From positions 23,546,001 through 23,610,000 of the forward strand of contig JAMPIT010000059.1 in the NCBI GenBank assembly GCA_026261815.1: a stretch of 64,000 nucleotides of DNA, written 5' to 3'. The stretch is from Monarcha castaneiventris obscurior (taxonomy: Eukaryota; Chordata; Aves; Passeriformes; Monarchidae). Below the pieces are notes generated by a model. It made no database searches, had not been told where the DNA came from, and saw only the letters and a list, made by a program, of their open reading frames with translations. Positions 39,871-53,700 of this stretch are shown one piece after another; the first letter of the stretch is position 1, and each line of letters starts with the position of its first letter. The position numbers and the translations under genes were made by a program.

Positions 39871-42800
39871 CTATATATATACATATACACAATCTGTCAA
39901 CTGATCCCAAGTAAACAGATGTTTTTCCCCTTTTTCTCTTCTTTTTTTTTCCTCTGAAACTCCCTTTCATTTTTACTATAACTTTTGGCCCTTCCCAAAG
40001 CAGTGGAGCAATTGTGTGTCTTATGGGTGGTGCCTTGGTAACTGTGGTCATACATGCAAGGCATGTTCTCTTACTCTTCCTTTCCATTCTTACGGGTAAG
40101 AAAGTTAATAAAGAAATGGGGATCACAAGGGTTTCTGTTACTTTCAGTCAGAATTTGCAGTTGATTAAAAAGATAAAGACTTTGTTCCTCCTCCACCTGT
40201 TTTGGTGGCAGTAAAGACCGTCTGACCCCAGAGGGTCCTGGAGCTTATCCTTATCTCCTTAATGGACCAGATTTGCAGCAAGGCTTGGTATGCATGGCAA
40301 AAGGGGGACTGAGACTGATGGCTTCTGTCCACTGCTGAAAGAACATCAGGCCATGAGGCCTCTGCTTCATTGCAAACATAATTCACTCATTAGGTCCTGC
40401 TTGAGCCAGGTCCAGGATAAGTGAGGGGCCCTGTTCGTGTTTTTCTCAACCAGCCTCATCAATTCTTCTCTGACTTAAACCTCAGATTTAAGGCTCTGAA
40501 TGTAGTAAGTCTGACATTTTGCCACAGATAAATACCTGACGATGATCATGCACGTGTACTGATGTAAATGTGCACAAGAGAGCAGAGAAGGCATTAAGCC
40601 TGTGCTCTTTTTCTTCATTCTGTTTCAAGTCCTTTCAAGAAATTGATCCTGCATTGGGAAAAGAACATCTAGAAAATTTTCCATGTGTGATGTGCTGGTG
40701 ATTAGCTGGAATTCTTAGTGAGGATTAAATTTCTGTACCCTGTTAGCATAATTAATAAACAAGCAATAATAAATATTTTGCATTTTAACAGACATTTTGT
40801 CAAATAAGATAATTGAACCAATACCTAGTTACTGTTAAAATTGCAGCTGTCTCAGTAATAGTTGTGACAAGACAGTTTTGCTCTTGTACTCTGGTTAAGG
40901 AAGAGTACTGCTCTCTCTTGGCATGGAGCACTTTATTATGTAAATATTGCAGTGTTCCTAGTCCCTATTAAATTTCATTTCAGACTTGCTGAAAGTCTGC
41001 TGTCCTATATCATAGCATCATTAAAGTTTCCAAGCATTATTAACATATCAGCTACTTGCTTTTGGGAAGGGAAGATATTGTGCTGAAGATTTAAAAGTTT
41101 TTCTTTCCGTATCAGAGCTAGCTGAACCCACAGGAGAGAAAGACTTGAAATGTATCATCTGTTCCTCTTAAATGATGCTTTATCTCTTTCAAATGAGGAA
41201 AATGCTTAATGCAAATGGCTGTCTTCATGGAACATACTATTATAAGGCACACTTGGGATTTCCTCAGACACCTGTATACTATAACTGGGTGCCTCAGGTG
41301 ATATTAGCTTTCTGACCAAAGTATTGAAATTTTCTCCTGAAGAACAAATGGTACTGTTTCAGCATATTTTTATATTTCAGTGGGGGAAGAGGTTAATTAA
41401 TTTGTCAAGTTCATCCTTATATCCAAAAATTTTTGCATTGATTTTTTGGGTTGTATTTTGCATTTTCTTCTTTCTGGTTTTTTTTTTGGTTCTGCCTAAA
41501 AAACCTGCCTGTCTTTCCTACAACTCAAATAACCGATGGCTGTGAATAAACATTCCCCTTACAAAGAAATAATGAAATAACCTCTTATCTTGGCTAAAAT
41601 GACAGAGGTAAAATAAATAAAAATATTATTCATTTCCACTTCCAGATATTTTACCATTTTTTCCCTAGGACTTCATCAAGGGATGAAGTCCTGAAGATGC
41701 ACAGCAAACATGTCTCATGCAAAATGACAATTATGATGCATCAGAAATATATCTAATTGCAATAACAGGATGTTCTATCTGTACTTGGACTTCGGGGTCC
41801 CTTTAAACTTTCTGTTTCTCGCATTTGTCAAAGTAATACCAGTGATTCTATCAAAAAATAGACCTATACTGTGAGTTACACCAATATCCAGATAGTAAGC
41901 AGTTCTAGCTCTCCTTGTTATGAAATCTGTTCAGTAGTTTCCTCTCTGCTATAGTGTCAAGAAAAAGAAGGGTTTTTCCTCTTAATTATAATCTCATTCA
42001 GGAAGGAAGTGTATGGTTTTTATCTGTAGAATGCATATGCTTATCTTAATACTTTATGTGGTTACTCCACCATCAGGTATTAAGCAGCTTCAGATCCTAA
42101 TGCAAACATACATTTCAGATGTATGTTAGAAGTTAGGCTGTTAGTAATTAGACTGTTTTCCTCTGGCCAAGAAAAGAACCAACCAGCTTTATGAGGATAA
42201 GGCAGAAATTTGAATCTAATTAATTATCCTAATGTGACTAGGTCATTTTCACTAAAAAAAATCAAAAAGCAATCAATTCAAATTCATATTGACTGAAAAT
42301 TCACATTGAAAATTTTGTTCTGGAATGTTTTTACACAGAAAATTGAAATTTGGTAATATAAAGCCTTTATTTAAGGAAAATGGTTTTTAAAAATTCAGAA
42401 TAGTTAAATAGTATCTTTTGAGTGAAAAGTGCATGAAATAAGACATATCATTGATTGATGAAATTAATTCCTGAAAGCTATGAGCACTCAGACGACTTCT
42501 ATGCTTGGGTCCTCATGCCTTGTTAAGAATATATATGATTTAAAAATGAGGGACACTTAAGAACACTGGTTCTTGAAATTCATACCATGACTGCAAAATT
42601 GAGTTAAAACAAAAGAGTTGAACTTCTCTGTTATCTCTTTCAGGTCCACACTCTTGTTACAACACAAAAATTTCTCTTTAGTGAATATCACTTTGAAACA
42701 AAAAGCAAAGCAAAATGAAACTGCTCCAGCCTTATTTGGCCTAAGCTCTCCCACTCACAAATAGAAAAAATCAGTGTAAGACATAAAGCAAATATGACCA

Positions 42801-43114
42801 GGAAACAGTCTAATGGAAGAGCTCTCTGCTTTCAATATGTGACAATCTTCACTATCTTCTTTTATCAGATGGACTATGAATTGAAAAATACTTCTAAACA
42901 AACTAAAGAGTGAGTTTAGAAATCTAGCTACAGTGATTCAGGATAGGGAGAAGCATAATAGATAATCCCATAATTAAGCAAAAGTAAACAGATAAAAATC
43001 TGGGCTGTAAAGGTGTCCAGGCACTCACGTTTTAATATTCTGTGAACTTGGAAGCATAAAATTACATTAGTTGTTTTTTAAAGTTTTTTAGAAAGAAATT
43101 TGAAAAGTTAAGGG

Positions 43115-43190
43115 TCAGGGGAAAAAAATAAAAAAAAACCCAACATACACACACATGCAAAAAGAACCCCCAAACCCCCCCTAAACACAA
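43115..43190. repeat. A/C-rich low-complexity tract
   Basis: A runs mixed with ACAC and C runs; simple sequence just left of the CR1 copy at 43289. Confidence 0.7.
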
Positions 43191-43288
43191 TCCAAACTTT
43201 TAATGTCATTAAGATCTACTACAATTACCTTTTTTAATCCAAAAACTAAACATACTTTGTTGTATTTGTTTCCCTCATTATGGCCACA

Positions 43289-43704
43289 AAAATGATCAAG
43301 AGTGCTGGAGCAACTCTCCTTTAAAGACAGGCTGAGAGAATTGGGGTTCTTCAATCTGGAGGAGACCTTATTGTGGTCTTTCAATATAAAAAGCAGGCCT
43401 ACAAGAAAGGTGTAGAGAGACTTCACCACAGCAGATAGTGACAAGATAAAGGCAGTGGTTTTAAACTGAAAGAGGGTAGATTTAGATTAGACTTCTGAAA
43501 GAATTTTTTTTTACGATGAGAGAGATAAAGCAGTGGAACAGGTTGTATGCATCACCTCTGGAAGTATTCAAGGTCAGATTGAACAGGGCTTTGAGCAACC
43601 AGATCTTAGAGGAGGTGACCCTAACCATGGCAGGGAAGTTAGACTAGATGATCTTTAAAGGTTCTTTCCAATTCAAGACATTCTACAATATTATGATTTT
43701 ATGA
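43289..43704 (+). mobile_element. CR1 LINE 3' end, old copy
   Basis: Decayed CR1 3' end. Recognisable blocks are GACAGGCTGAGAGAATTGGGG near 43326, TTCAATCTGGAGGAGACC near 43350, GGAAGTATTCAAGGTCAGATTGAACAGGGCTTTGAGCAACC near 43559, and TAGACTAGATGATCTTTAAAGGTTCTTTCCAATTCAAGACATTCTACAATATTATGATTTTATGA at the end. Several indels are present. No coding capacity remains. Confidence 0.88.
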
Positions 43705-44100
43705 CGTCATTTTTTTTTCCAGGGAAGCTTGAGAACAAGAGACAGAGAAATTCCAATAACTGTAACCTTTGTTACCTTCCTTGTAAAAATTCCAGCTATT
43801 ATAGATAAAAAATGGATTTCCTAAAATGCACAGTCAATGATTACTGGAAGACACAGGATTTGTTTTTCTCAACTTTTTGTTTGCTTGGTTGAGGTTTTTT
43901 AAAGGAACCTCCATTTAGCCTGTTGTACCTTCCATTTTTGCATGCACAGGCTTCAATAGAATCGTGTTATCCTTCAGCCTAAGTAAATACATGTTTTCTG
44001 GCTTTCTGAGAAAGAAAAGCAAATTAAGAGTGAGTGGCTGGTGTCTGAAGTAGCTGCATGTCACTCAGACTAAAAAAAAAAAACAAAAAAAACCTAGAAC
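43705..44100. other. Short unique spacer between CR1 and LTR
   Basis: Nothing recognisable apart from an A-rich patch at about 44071-44093. Confidence 0.5.
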
Positions 44101-44911
44101 TGTGGTTCAGATTCTGTATTGGCTTTATATTGAAAGGTTTCAGTGCAGGGTAGGGGTGTGCAGGTTTTTGTCAGAAGAGACTGGGAGCTGATCTCTTGCC
44201 AAAAACAGCCAATTCCAGCTGATTCCAAACCAGACCCACCACTAGTCAAAATCTGAGCTCATCAGCCACTCCAGTGTAGCCTCTGTGATAACATATTAAG
44301 GGTAAAAAATGCTACAAAGCGGCTGTGACAGAGAGAGGAATAAGGAAAATGAAACAGCCCTGCAGACACCAAGGTGAAAGAGGCAGAGGGAGAAGAAGTG
44401 CTTCAGGCACCTGAGCAGAGATTTCCCTACAATTCCTGAAGAAACTATGGTGGAGGAAAGGTGTTTCCCACAAGTTCACAGAGAGACCATATAGAAGAAA
44501 ATACCACACTACATCTAGTAGAGAGACAACACTGGAGCAGATGGATGTGGCCTGAAGGAAGCTGCAGCCCATGGAGATCCCATGCAGGAGCAAACTTCTG
44601 GCAGGAACTGCAATCAATGGAGCAGAGCCCACACACAGCTTTTCTGGTAGGATCTGTGGCCTGTGGGGGACCAGTGCTGCAGCAAGATATTCTTGGAGGA
44701 CTGCATCACATGGAAAGGACTCTATTTTTAATTAGAAATAAATTAATCTTCCCCAAGTCCAACGTTTTGCCCATGACAAATGAATAATTTCTCTGTCCTT
44801 ATCTTAAAATATGATCTTTTCCATTTATTTTCTCTCAGTTTTCTGCTGAGGAAGGAGGTGAGGGAACAGCTTGGTGGGCATCTGGTAGATAGCCAAGGTT
44901 AACTGATCACA
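44101..44911 (+). mobile_element. ERVL-type solo LTR
   Basis: About 810 bp, starting TGTGGTTCAGATTCTG and ending AACTGATCACA. The order of blocks matches a common avian ERVL-type LTR: GAGCTCATCAGCCACTCCAG near 44256, GATAACATATTAAGGG near 44288, ACAGCCCTGCAGACACCAAGG near 44354, GCTGCAGCCCATGGAGA near 44561, and a polyadenylation region AATTAGAAATAAATTAATCTTCCCCAAGTCCAACG near 44728, which fixes the plus orientation. It ends with a GGTGGGCATCTGGTAGATAGCC block. No target duplication was found at these ends (left AGAAC, right GGTTT). Family assignment is from memory. Confidence 0.75.
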
Positions 44912-47900
44912 GGTTTATACAGGAAAAGAAAAATGAACTAAAATGTACTAAAATGTATGTTGGGCTTGTATTTTGCATTTGTTGTGTTCATGTTAGCACT
45001 TCTTTCTGAAGATTTAGTTGTGCTGTAAATGGGTAATATTGTATATTTACAGTCTTTTACATTACTCTTTTAATGTTTATTTTAGTATTAGTTTGTTTCA
45101 TTCACACATCCTTACTCTTTCCATTAAAACTTTTTAAATAATTTTCATTAATCACATATTTGTAAGCTTCAATAATGCAGTATGTATGACAGAAAAAGCC
45201 CCTTCTTAAGAGATGAAAAATTAATCAATCTCATGATTGTGGGATTGGAACATTGTAAATTCTTTGACAAATTATGTTCTGGGTTTCAGTCTTCCTAATT
45301 TTTCTTTCAGTACTCTCCATTATCAGCCAGACATAATGTGTTTCATAATCATTATTACTTCCATCTTGCCTAAGTCGCTGAAACATCAGTTCTACAGCAG
45401 CTCACTCCCAAAACAGTCTATTCTCTGATGAAGAATTGGTTCTGTTGCCTCATACCCGCCTCCTGTGTTTCATTCAACATCTCCTCCACAATCCTGCCTT
45501 GACAACTTCTGCCTCTCCTGACTTTTTTTACTCTTATAATATTCTCCACTCACTTCTGGAGGGACCAGAAGGACATCCCTTCTCTCAAGTCTGTGCAGGG
45601 GAGCAGGGGAAGCATCTACTCAGAATGGGAGTGGACTGATAGATCAGGAGAGCTGCTGTACTCACCACAGTCCCCTTTCTTCAGTTTATAAGATCTGCCC
45701 TAGGCTACTAAGATGAAGTTTATGCTGATTGCCAAAAAGCCTAATCAGATGCCTCCATCTCAAGATGCAGAAAATTGGGACTAAGAACTTACCTTTCTCC
45801 TTCTTCTCTTCCTATTAAAGATTTATTTACAGTTTCAACAGAAATGCAGATTCTCTTTTCAAAGTTTGTTCACATCCCCAGCAGGTAACTTATACTAGAC
45901 ATAAGCAAAAACTGCACTGTTTTTCTAGGTGATAAATCCTCTTGGGAATGTTGTATCCTAAGAGCATAGTGTTTCAAGCAAATACTAGTTGCCTATTAGG
46001 ATACAAAGTCATGGCAAGTAAATACAACTTTGACTCTAACATTTGGTGCTGGCTGCGCCATTCTTCTAAATCTGTTTAAATACTCAGTCACCTTACATAA
46101 GAAGTGATCACTCAGTCAGACAAGGAAATGCTGTCTGCTAAACTACTGGACTGCCACATGTTTTATCTTGATGTTTTTCACTCTTGACTAGTGCCCACCA
46201 CAATTGAAAAGATTGTAGAAGAGCAGAGGTATAGGCCAATTCTTCTACAGCCATTTCTGATCCTGCTTACCTCCTGCCTTTCGCTATCAAAAGTTAGAAG
46301 TCGCAAATGCATTATCTTAAGGTCAGATCTTGGGGAAATGTATTTGAAATTTAATAGCAGTCATGAAGTTGATATACTGAAAAGGATCTTTGGGATGCTG
46401 GGAAGCAATAATAAAGGGCAAGTAAATTCCGAGAGCTAACTATTAAATGTGTTCATGAGGAAAAGAAATGTAGTTGGAGGAGCCATTTTTAATAAAAATA
46501 TTGCTTGCAGGAAAGAGAATTGTATGAATTAATGGAAGCTCAGTATGAACTTAACCCTTAAACTGAAAGGATGGAAAATATAAGAACATGTGGCTTGTCA
46601 TATTAGAAAAGGCTCTTAACGTGGCCATTGTGGAGGCATATCCACATCATGCTAATCATTGGCTGTTTGTCAGAAGAAAGTCTAACGCTTCTTACAAAAA
46701 GACATTGCCCTATCTCTAAGGATTTCAAAATTATTGTGAGAAAACACAAGCTCCCAGAACTTAAAGGATTAAAACTGGAAAAGCTGATTGAGGATCTGTG
46801 GGGAAAAGCACACAAGTCATAAAATTAATTTAAAAATTAATAAATATTCCAACCACAGGCATTGACTTGTCTTTCGAGATTAGATATGGGTTATTTCTCT
46901 CTCTTGGTGCCATACTTGATTTTTGCATTTTTATTTCTTGATTCAAAATTCTGGAAATGTATAAATTGGATAATTAGATGATGGCCTAGGACCTTAGATT
47001 AATGTCTCATGTATTTTTTAAAAGTCTCTTGCTAGAACTGTTGGGGCCCCATCAACTCTATATATTACCTCCCTACATGCAAAGCTCATGGTCACCAGAT
47101 GATACATCTGATTTCTATGATATCAAATCATCCTAGACCATAGGTTTGCTTCATATTCATGTAAATTCATGCTGGGATTAGAGCATTTCTAAGGCTGTTC
47201 AAATACCTCATGTTTACTTAACATATCCATTTGTGGCAAATGGCTTAATATTAACCAGAAAATCCTCTTTAAGTCAAATGAAATAAAGTAAAATATAGGT
47301 GAAGGTATTAATTTACCACCTCCAAAATAATAATCAAATTTAGAAATCTACATTAAGAAAAAAGTGATGCAATTAAAAAAAAAAGCAAACCCAAACCAAA
47401 AACACCTCACTGTTCACCCTAGGAAAAAATTATGCTTAGGATGTCTGTTTCTTGATTCATGAGGGTTTTCTCAAATGCCTGGCACCGCAGGCTCTGCACC
47501 TCAGATAAAAGCATTCATTGCTGAAGCATGCTGATTTTACTAACTGGTTTTGGTTTCTTTTCAAGGTCATCCAGAGGTTCTACTCAAATTTGGTATTTCA
47601 CCATCAAAACATATTCCAACCATCAGCAAAACCATTCATTGGCTTCTTCTGCTGACAGAGACTACAGTTTCTTATCATCTTTCAGCAGCACACTGTCCAA
47701 TTCCTATAATCCTGTTCCTCGTGGCAGCACCTCTGACTTTTCCTGCATCTTGGTGGTTGAGGCTTTATGTGAACTAAACTTCTACCCCATTGTTGCTTTC
47801 AAAAGTTCAGAGTGGATTTGGCAATGCAGGAGTTTCATTCCATTTCTAAAGTTAAATGACCATAACAGAGGTTTGTAAGTGATAGTCTTCCTAGGACGGA

Positions 47901-49429
47901 TGGACAGCAGCTGTCATTTATGCTGGAAGTTTGTTTGGGTATGGAGCATAAGGTATCTTTCTTGTTGATGGTTAATATTTACCTAGGCATTATAGACTGA
48001 AGGTACATTTTGTGTACATACTCAACTTGAAAGGACACATTTGGAAACAGTGTTTGAGAAGTCTGATGAATAGGAAACAAATAAAAGAGGAGAGGAAAAC
48101 ATTCACATTGCTTTATTTTGGGCCACGTATTTGTTTTGGAAAAAATGGGAGAGGGATATATGTTCAATAAATTGTTTTATTTTGCATATTATGTCTTGCA
48201 GTTATTGAGGGTCATATATTCATAGATATTATGTGAATTCAAAGAGATTATATGAAAGTGTCTGAACAAGAGCATTAAAAATGGAAGAAAACTGCAGTAT
48301 GACCAATCACTATGGTATTGCAATATAATATTGTTGTGATAAATATTAACTCATTGCCTCAGAACTATGAAGAGTTCTGATTTATTTCAGCACAAGGGGT
48401 TTGCAAATATTTAAACATTTACATCCATGTACACTGGTTTGAACAACAACAAATTATGACTATGGCATCTAAGTACTTCTTTATGTTGAATTTATAGTTG
48501 CACAACATCTGCAATATAGCTGGGAAGAAAATGAGACTGAGAAGAACCATATGTGCAAGGGTGTGGTACAGGAAAAGGGGTGGGTGCTGATGTAGGGGAT
48601 ACAGCTGGATAAGGAGACAGGAAGGGAAAGCTTGCATTTGCTGTATAGGGAGTGAAGATACAGAAATTTGGCCTGGGTTTTGTTTAGTAATGGGTCCACA
48701 TGTGAAAATGTGTGTTCAAGAAACAACACGAAATATATGCAAAAAGTTGCAGCTGAACTGAACAGACTATTCTGTTCCTTGATTTTTCAGTTCTACCCTT
48801 TGCTACCTCAGACATACCCAAAAATCTACAGAAAATGAATGTGTGACATTTCTTTCTAGCCTGGTGGCGGTGCCAATAACATGCTGAGAAAGTCAAAGAG
48901 GTAATGAAAACAGGAAGCACAGTATCAGTTGAGGATTTAACTTACCTTGTTACAAATTGGAGGAAGGTGAGGCTGAAGCATGACGGTAAGGCTGAAGTTT
49001 AAGATACACATCACGACTTCTTCATTAAGCCAACAAAAAGAAAAATACAGCATAGATGTACACAGTTTCCAAAGGGGATCTACAAGAAAAATAGAAAGCT
49101 AGCAGGAGCAACCAAAAAAAAATATTGAAGGCAGCATAGAAATCATATTGGAGCTGCAGAGCAAAAGGATGACACATACCAATAAAGACCTGAAAAATGA
49201 TAAAGAGAAAAAGGTAAACAGCAATGCAAAAGAAGCTAAGAAATTAAAAAGGCATTTAAAAAGAATATATTTTTTGTACACAACAGAAAGAGGAAGCTTA
49301 TAAGATAACAGAATCTTAAAAGATAAGATAATGACTAAAATATAGAAAGAATACACTAATTAGACAATGGTTACAACATTCCATCCATTTTAACTATGGA
49401 GGAGTTTGAATCGTAGAAACAGGGACTTC
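44912..49429. other. Unique AT-rich DNA
   Basis: About 4.5 kb with no recognisable gene. Open frames (for example 46628-46822 plus and 47528-47878 plus) have no domain I recognise. The last few hundred bases may include very old CR1 sequence, but nothing firm can be aligned by eye. Confidence 0.45.
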
Positions 49430-50785
49430 TTTACTTCTTCTTTACAGAACGTGTGTCAGAGGTTTTGACTAAAATTGAAGTATTGGCAGAAAAAGCTAAT
49501 GGATCAAGGAAACGATGTGAGCAATAAAAAAAACACCAGGAGCAGGTGGCTTCTGCCCCAGAGTTCTTAAGGAACTTGAGTGTGAAATAGCCAAACTACA
49601 AAACGTGGTGTGTAAAAAACTGACTCCTTCTTAAAGGACCAGAAAGTGGATAAAACAATGCCAGTTTTTGAAAAAGAACTCCAGTGGACCTACAGATGAA
49701 TAAAAAAATGGAATTAAGGAACACGTGGATGAATATGAGATGTCACAAAACTACTGAAATTCTTTGAAAATATTAACAGGCATTTAGATAAAGGAGGTCT
49801 GAATACCATTCTTTTGAATTTGCAGGGTGCTTTCATTTATGTACCTCACCAAAGGCTTTCCAGAAAACTAAACAGAAGTACTTTTAAGGGCAAAGGCTAG
49901 TAAAAACTTACGAAATATAGGACAGGAATAAATGAATAACCACCCTTGAAGTGAAAGACAATTCAATGCAGAAGGCCCATAAATATCTATGCTGTGTTCC
50001 TAGGGGCTCATCATACTCACATGCATTCTGGAAAAGGGAAGAGAATACTGAAGTGACAGAAGTTGCTGATTCTGTTAAGCTATTCAGGATAGTAAAGATG
50101 ATTTCCAGCTGTGGAAAACTGCAAAAAAGAAATTACTGGGAGCTGAACAGACAGCTGAAAGCCAATGTAGACAACTGCAACTCAAAATCCCTGCCTGAAC
50201 TACTTTCTTTCAAATATTCAAATTCTATCCTGCAGCAGGAATAATGCAGCGTGGGTTAGAAAATCACCTCCCTGATAATCCGCCTTCCAGATTTTCAAAT
50301 TCTGTACACCATACCCATGCTTTAGCTGTCTTGAAATGGCTGTAAAATGAATTTACTTGAGGATCAGAGTGTTGGAGTGCTTCTACTGTGAAGAAAGGCT
50401 GAGTGTTGGGGTTGTTCACCCTGGAGAAGAGAAAGCTCTTGAGAGACTAATAAGACCTTTCAATACCTAAAGGTGGCCTAAAGAAAGCTGGAGAGGAACA
50501 GTTTACAAGGCCATGGAGTGATGGGATGAGTGGGAATGGCTTTAAACGGAAAGATAGTAGGTTTAGATTAACTATTAGGAAGAAATTTTTTACTGTGAGG
50601 GTGGAGAGGCACTGGAACATATTGCCCATAGAAGCTCTGGATGCCCTGTTCCTGGAAGCATTCAAGGCAAGTCTGGATGGGACTTTTGATGAGTCTCTGT
50701 CTCTCTGTCATTGGGAATGAAACTAGGTGATCATTAAAGTGCCTTTGAGACCAAACAATTCAATGACTCTATGATTCTCTGACCT
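49430..50785 (+). mobile_element. Old CR1 LINE with reverse-transcriptase region remnants
   Basis: The left part reads like CR1 ORF2: GAGCAGGTGGCTTCTGCCCCAGAGTTCTTAAGGAACTTGAGTGTGAAATAGC near 49540-49590, ATGCCAGTTTTTGAAAAAGAACTCCAG near 49660, TTGCAGGGTGCTTTCATTTATGTACCTCACCAAAGGCTTTCC near 49821. The right part is a CR1 3' end: GAAAGGCTGAGTGTTGGGGTTGTTCACCCTGGAGAAGAG near 50394, then TTAGATTAACTATTAGGAAGAAATTTTTTACTGTGAGGG near 50563, finishing with CAATGACTCTATGATTCTCTGA. The middle (49950-50330) is badly decayed, so two adjacent insertions instead of one element cannot be excluded. No frame is intact. Confidence 0.8.
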
Positions 50786-53700
50786 GGTCCCTATTTATGT
50801 GGTAGAAAAAGCACAAACCTTAAAGGATGAACAAGCACTTAAACCAAAGCTTGCCCATGATGATGATTTGATCTTTTCCTCCCATTCTTCACTCATATCA
50901 GTTGCAAATGTGACTCACTTAATTGTGACTACGCTAATATCTAACCATGATCAGAATAATTTTATGATGGCCAAAATGCAAATCTCTGAGACATTTTTCT
51001 CTTTTGTTGTTTGTTTTTTAAAGTAGAGAGTATGCACTGGCATATTACTTCAGTTTATTAATTGGAGCCCAAACTCAGTAAAAAGACTGCAGAATCAAAA
51101 TGCCATGTGGGAGAGGGAGACAGGAATGACTGCCACGTATAATATTACAATGGAAAATTTATACATTGATGATACTATTTCTGAAATAAATTACTCTATG
51201 GATAATTTTCCATACCTATTTTTAAAGCAACATGGAAATTGATGATGTAAGATACTGATACCAAATGAACTGCTCAGGTGAAAAAAACAACCTGAGAATT
51301 TTATTGTAGTTGCCATGCATTTATCAAAAAACACTTGTGTGAAATATTCACTTGTGTTCTGAAATGGTCTTCTGCCTGATTAAGTTTAAAATGAGAAAGA
51401 GTCCCTTAGATAAAAGTGTATAGGTATTATAGATAAAAATAAAGTCCTTGCTCAGAATCTCTTTCATCTGTGTTTTTGTTCTGTGCTAGTCTTAAGCTCC
51501 ATGATCTCTACATTTAAATGTCTGTTCCAAAATTGGAAGAGTTTTCGTTGGCTGTTGGCAGAAGGCAACATGAATGGGGATATCAGTCCAAGTAGACTGT
51601 AATGTGTGCGTGCATGAAGATATGTGGGTGTGACTAAAGAAAGTATTTAATACATGCCTAGCACATCTTAATTTCCACTTTTGATTGCATTTTATGTGAA
51701 TTAATAGACCATATAGTATAACAAAGTTCAGTGGCTGATATAAAAGAACAGTTTTCAAGACAGTGGACTAAGTATGAATAAACCTTATTTCTTAAACACC
51801 AATTTCAGCCAAGCTTTCTGGTGGACTGCTTGGTTTAAGATGCAGTTAAAGACCTTTTGTTGGTCTATGGAGAGGGTGGTAGAACTGCTAGTCATGTTAA
51901 GTTGCCCGATTTTCATTACTGTTTCAGAAGCAGTTTGAGAGAAACTGAAGCTACAGATAAACCTCCTGACTTTCTTACTTCTTATGGTATAAGAGCAAGA
52001 TTAAAATCAGTTGGATTATGAGGATCTGATTAACTGTGGAGAAAATATTCTGAATATTCTGACCTTTTATATTTCTCCAACTTCTTATTTACACAGCTCA
52101 TTAGTTGTCAAAAGACATGCTACTTCAACAGGTACATCTGCATTGCTGCAGTGTGTGAAGGTTCATAATGATCTATGCAAATTATGACTGTAATCAAGCC
52201 GGGAGATCAAGTGCCACATACATTAAGCACACATGCATACAATGATTCAGTCATACATTGTGGTTTAGTCCTGTGGCAGCAGGGACTTAAGTTGGAAATT
52301 AGTTTTAAGGATGAAAGTAAAGTTTGTCCTATAGTTCTTACTATGGCATGTCTGTGTCAGTGTTGTGTTTATCTTCACCAATAGTGCACTAAAGTCGTTA
52401 ATTCCTTCAGTTAGTAACTTCCTAGTTATTCATCTGCATAAACAAGGCAATGGAGTAATTTGCCAAAATTACCAAAATAATACCAAGTGCTTGAACTCCC
52501 AGCCACCTCCACAATGATGTACTTGAGCAGTTGCTACAGCCTCTCTGCCCTGGAGATTCATCTCATGCAGTTCCTGCTGTACCAAAACCAATGGGCATGT
52601 TTCAGTGTGTAAATTTACATCCTAGGTGGGGAATCTGGCCATCTCAGAGACACACATCCCATCCAGAGATTTACAGAGTTTCTGATGGCACCATATTTTT
52701 TATTAGCACCATAAATAGGCCAGAGAGTTGTAAATAGTCAGAAAAAATATCTCTACAAGTGCAAATTTATGGTCTCTGCGCAGTAAAGTAGTTACAAGAT
52801 GTTTTGTACATTGTTTAAGTAAATTATTAGCAAGAAATCATGCATGTTGAGAAGTCTCACAGAATTGAGGGCCAGAGTGGATAAGAGTTAAGCAGTTCTA
52901 GGAATCTCATCTGATCCAGCTAAAACACCATGAATTTCCTCACACTGTAGCTCCCATAATATGTTCATGAACTGAGGTTTTTTTCCAGTCAGAAAAGAGC
53001 TGTAAAAAAGCAATGTCAATTGTTCCTTTCTTAAACAAAAAAGTTCTTACTTATTTAATGGTAATTACTTGTATTCTATGTTATGAAGTGCATTTTAAAT
53101 AGAAGTACCACAGCTTCCACAATAACCAAATCTAGGTATCACAAATTAAAAAAGGAAGTTTTGCAATAAATTTAAAGAAAAATATCATTTTTATTACATT
53201 TTAATAATTTCCACATTTAATAATGACAGTAATACATTTTAATACAGAAGTATTGCATGCTTTCTTTTGTAGTTCAAGATAACAAAATCTCTTTCAAAGT
53301 CATTAATCTGAAAATGTGTAACAGATGAACATTGTACAAGTAAATGTGCAAGACAAAAAAAGCAGTGAACCAGCCCATAGCACTCCTACTGATAATTGGT
53401 CTAGAAATAATGCTGAACAGAACAAATATAGCTTTTCTTTGATTGATTTTTGGTATTGCTGATTAACTCTATTGGCTTTTCTTTTATGCCAGTCAAGCAC
53501 CATGAAACAGAGGCATAATCAGGCAATGTGACATAGAATTGAAAAGTTGTTCATAGAAAAGGAAGAATCAAGTTCAGGAGATGTGGCAAGATGTTGTTAT
53601 GATTATTAAACAAATGCAAACTAAAACTGACTTTGCTGAGAAAGAAGGATGTGATAAAGATTTCACTTTTAAAGAGGAGCTGAACATAATGGTGTGAGGA

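Larger units (their letters stand above)
33530..43288. other. Unique AT-rich DNA
   Basis: About 9.8 kb with no complete gene or large repeat. It contains the X-box region at 36109-36143, a 17-bp tandem duplication at 39833-39870, and A/C-rich low-complexity sequence at 43115-43190. Confidence 0.5.

Noticed and set aside
46628..46822. Small plus-strand frame ending LIEDLWGKAHKS, with an open frame on the other strand
   Set aside because: It looked like a possible retrocopy, but no poly(A) tail, flanking repeats or known protein could be recognised.
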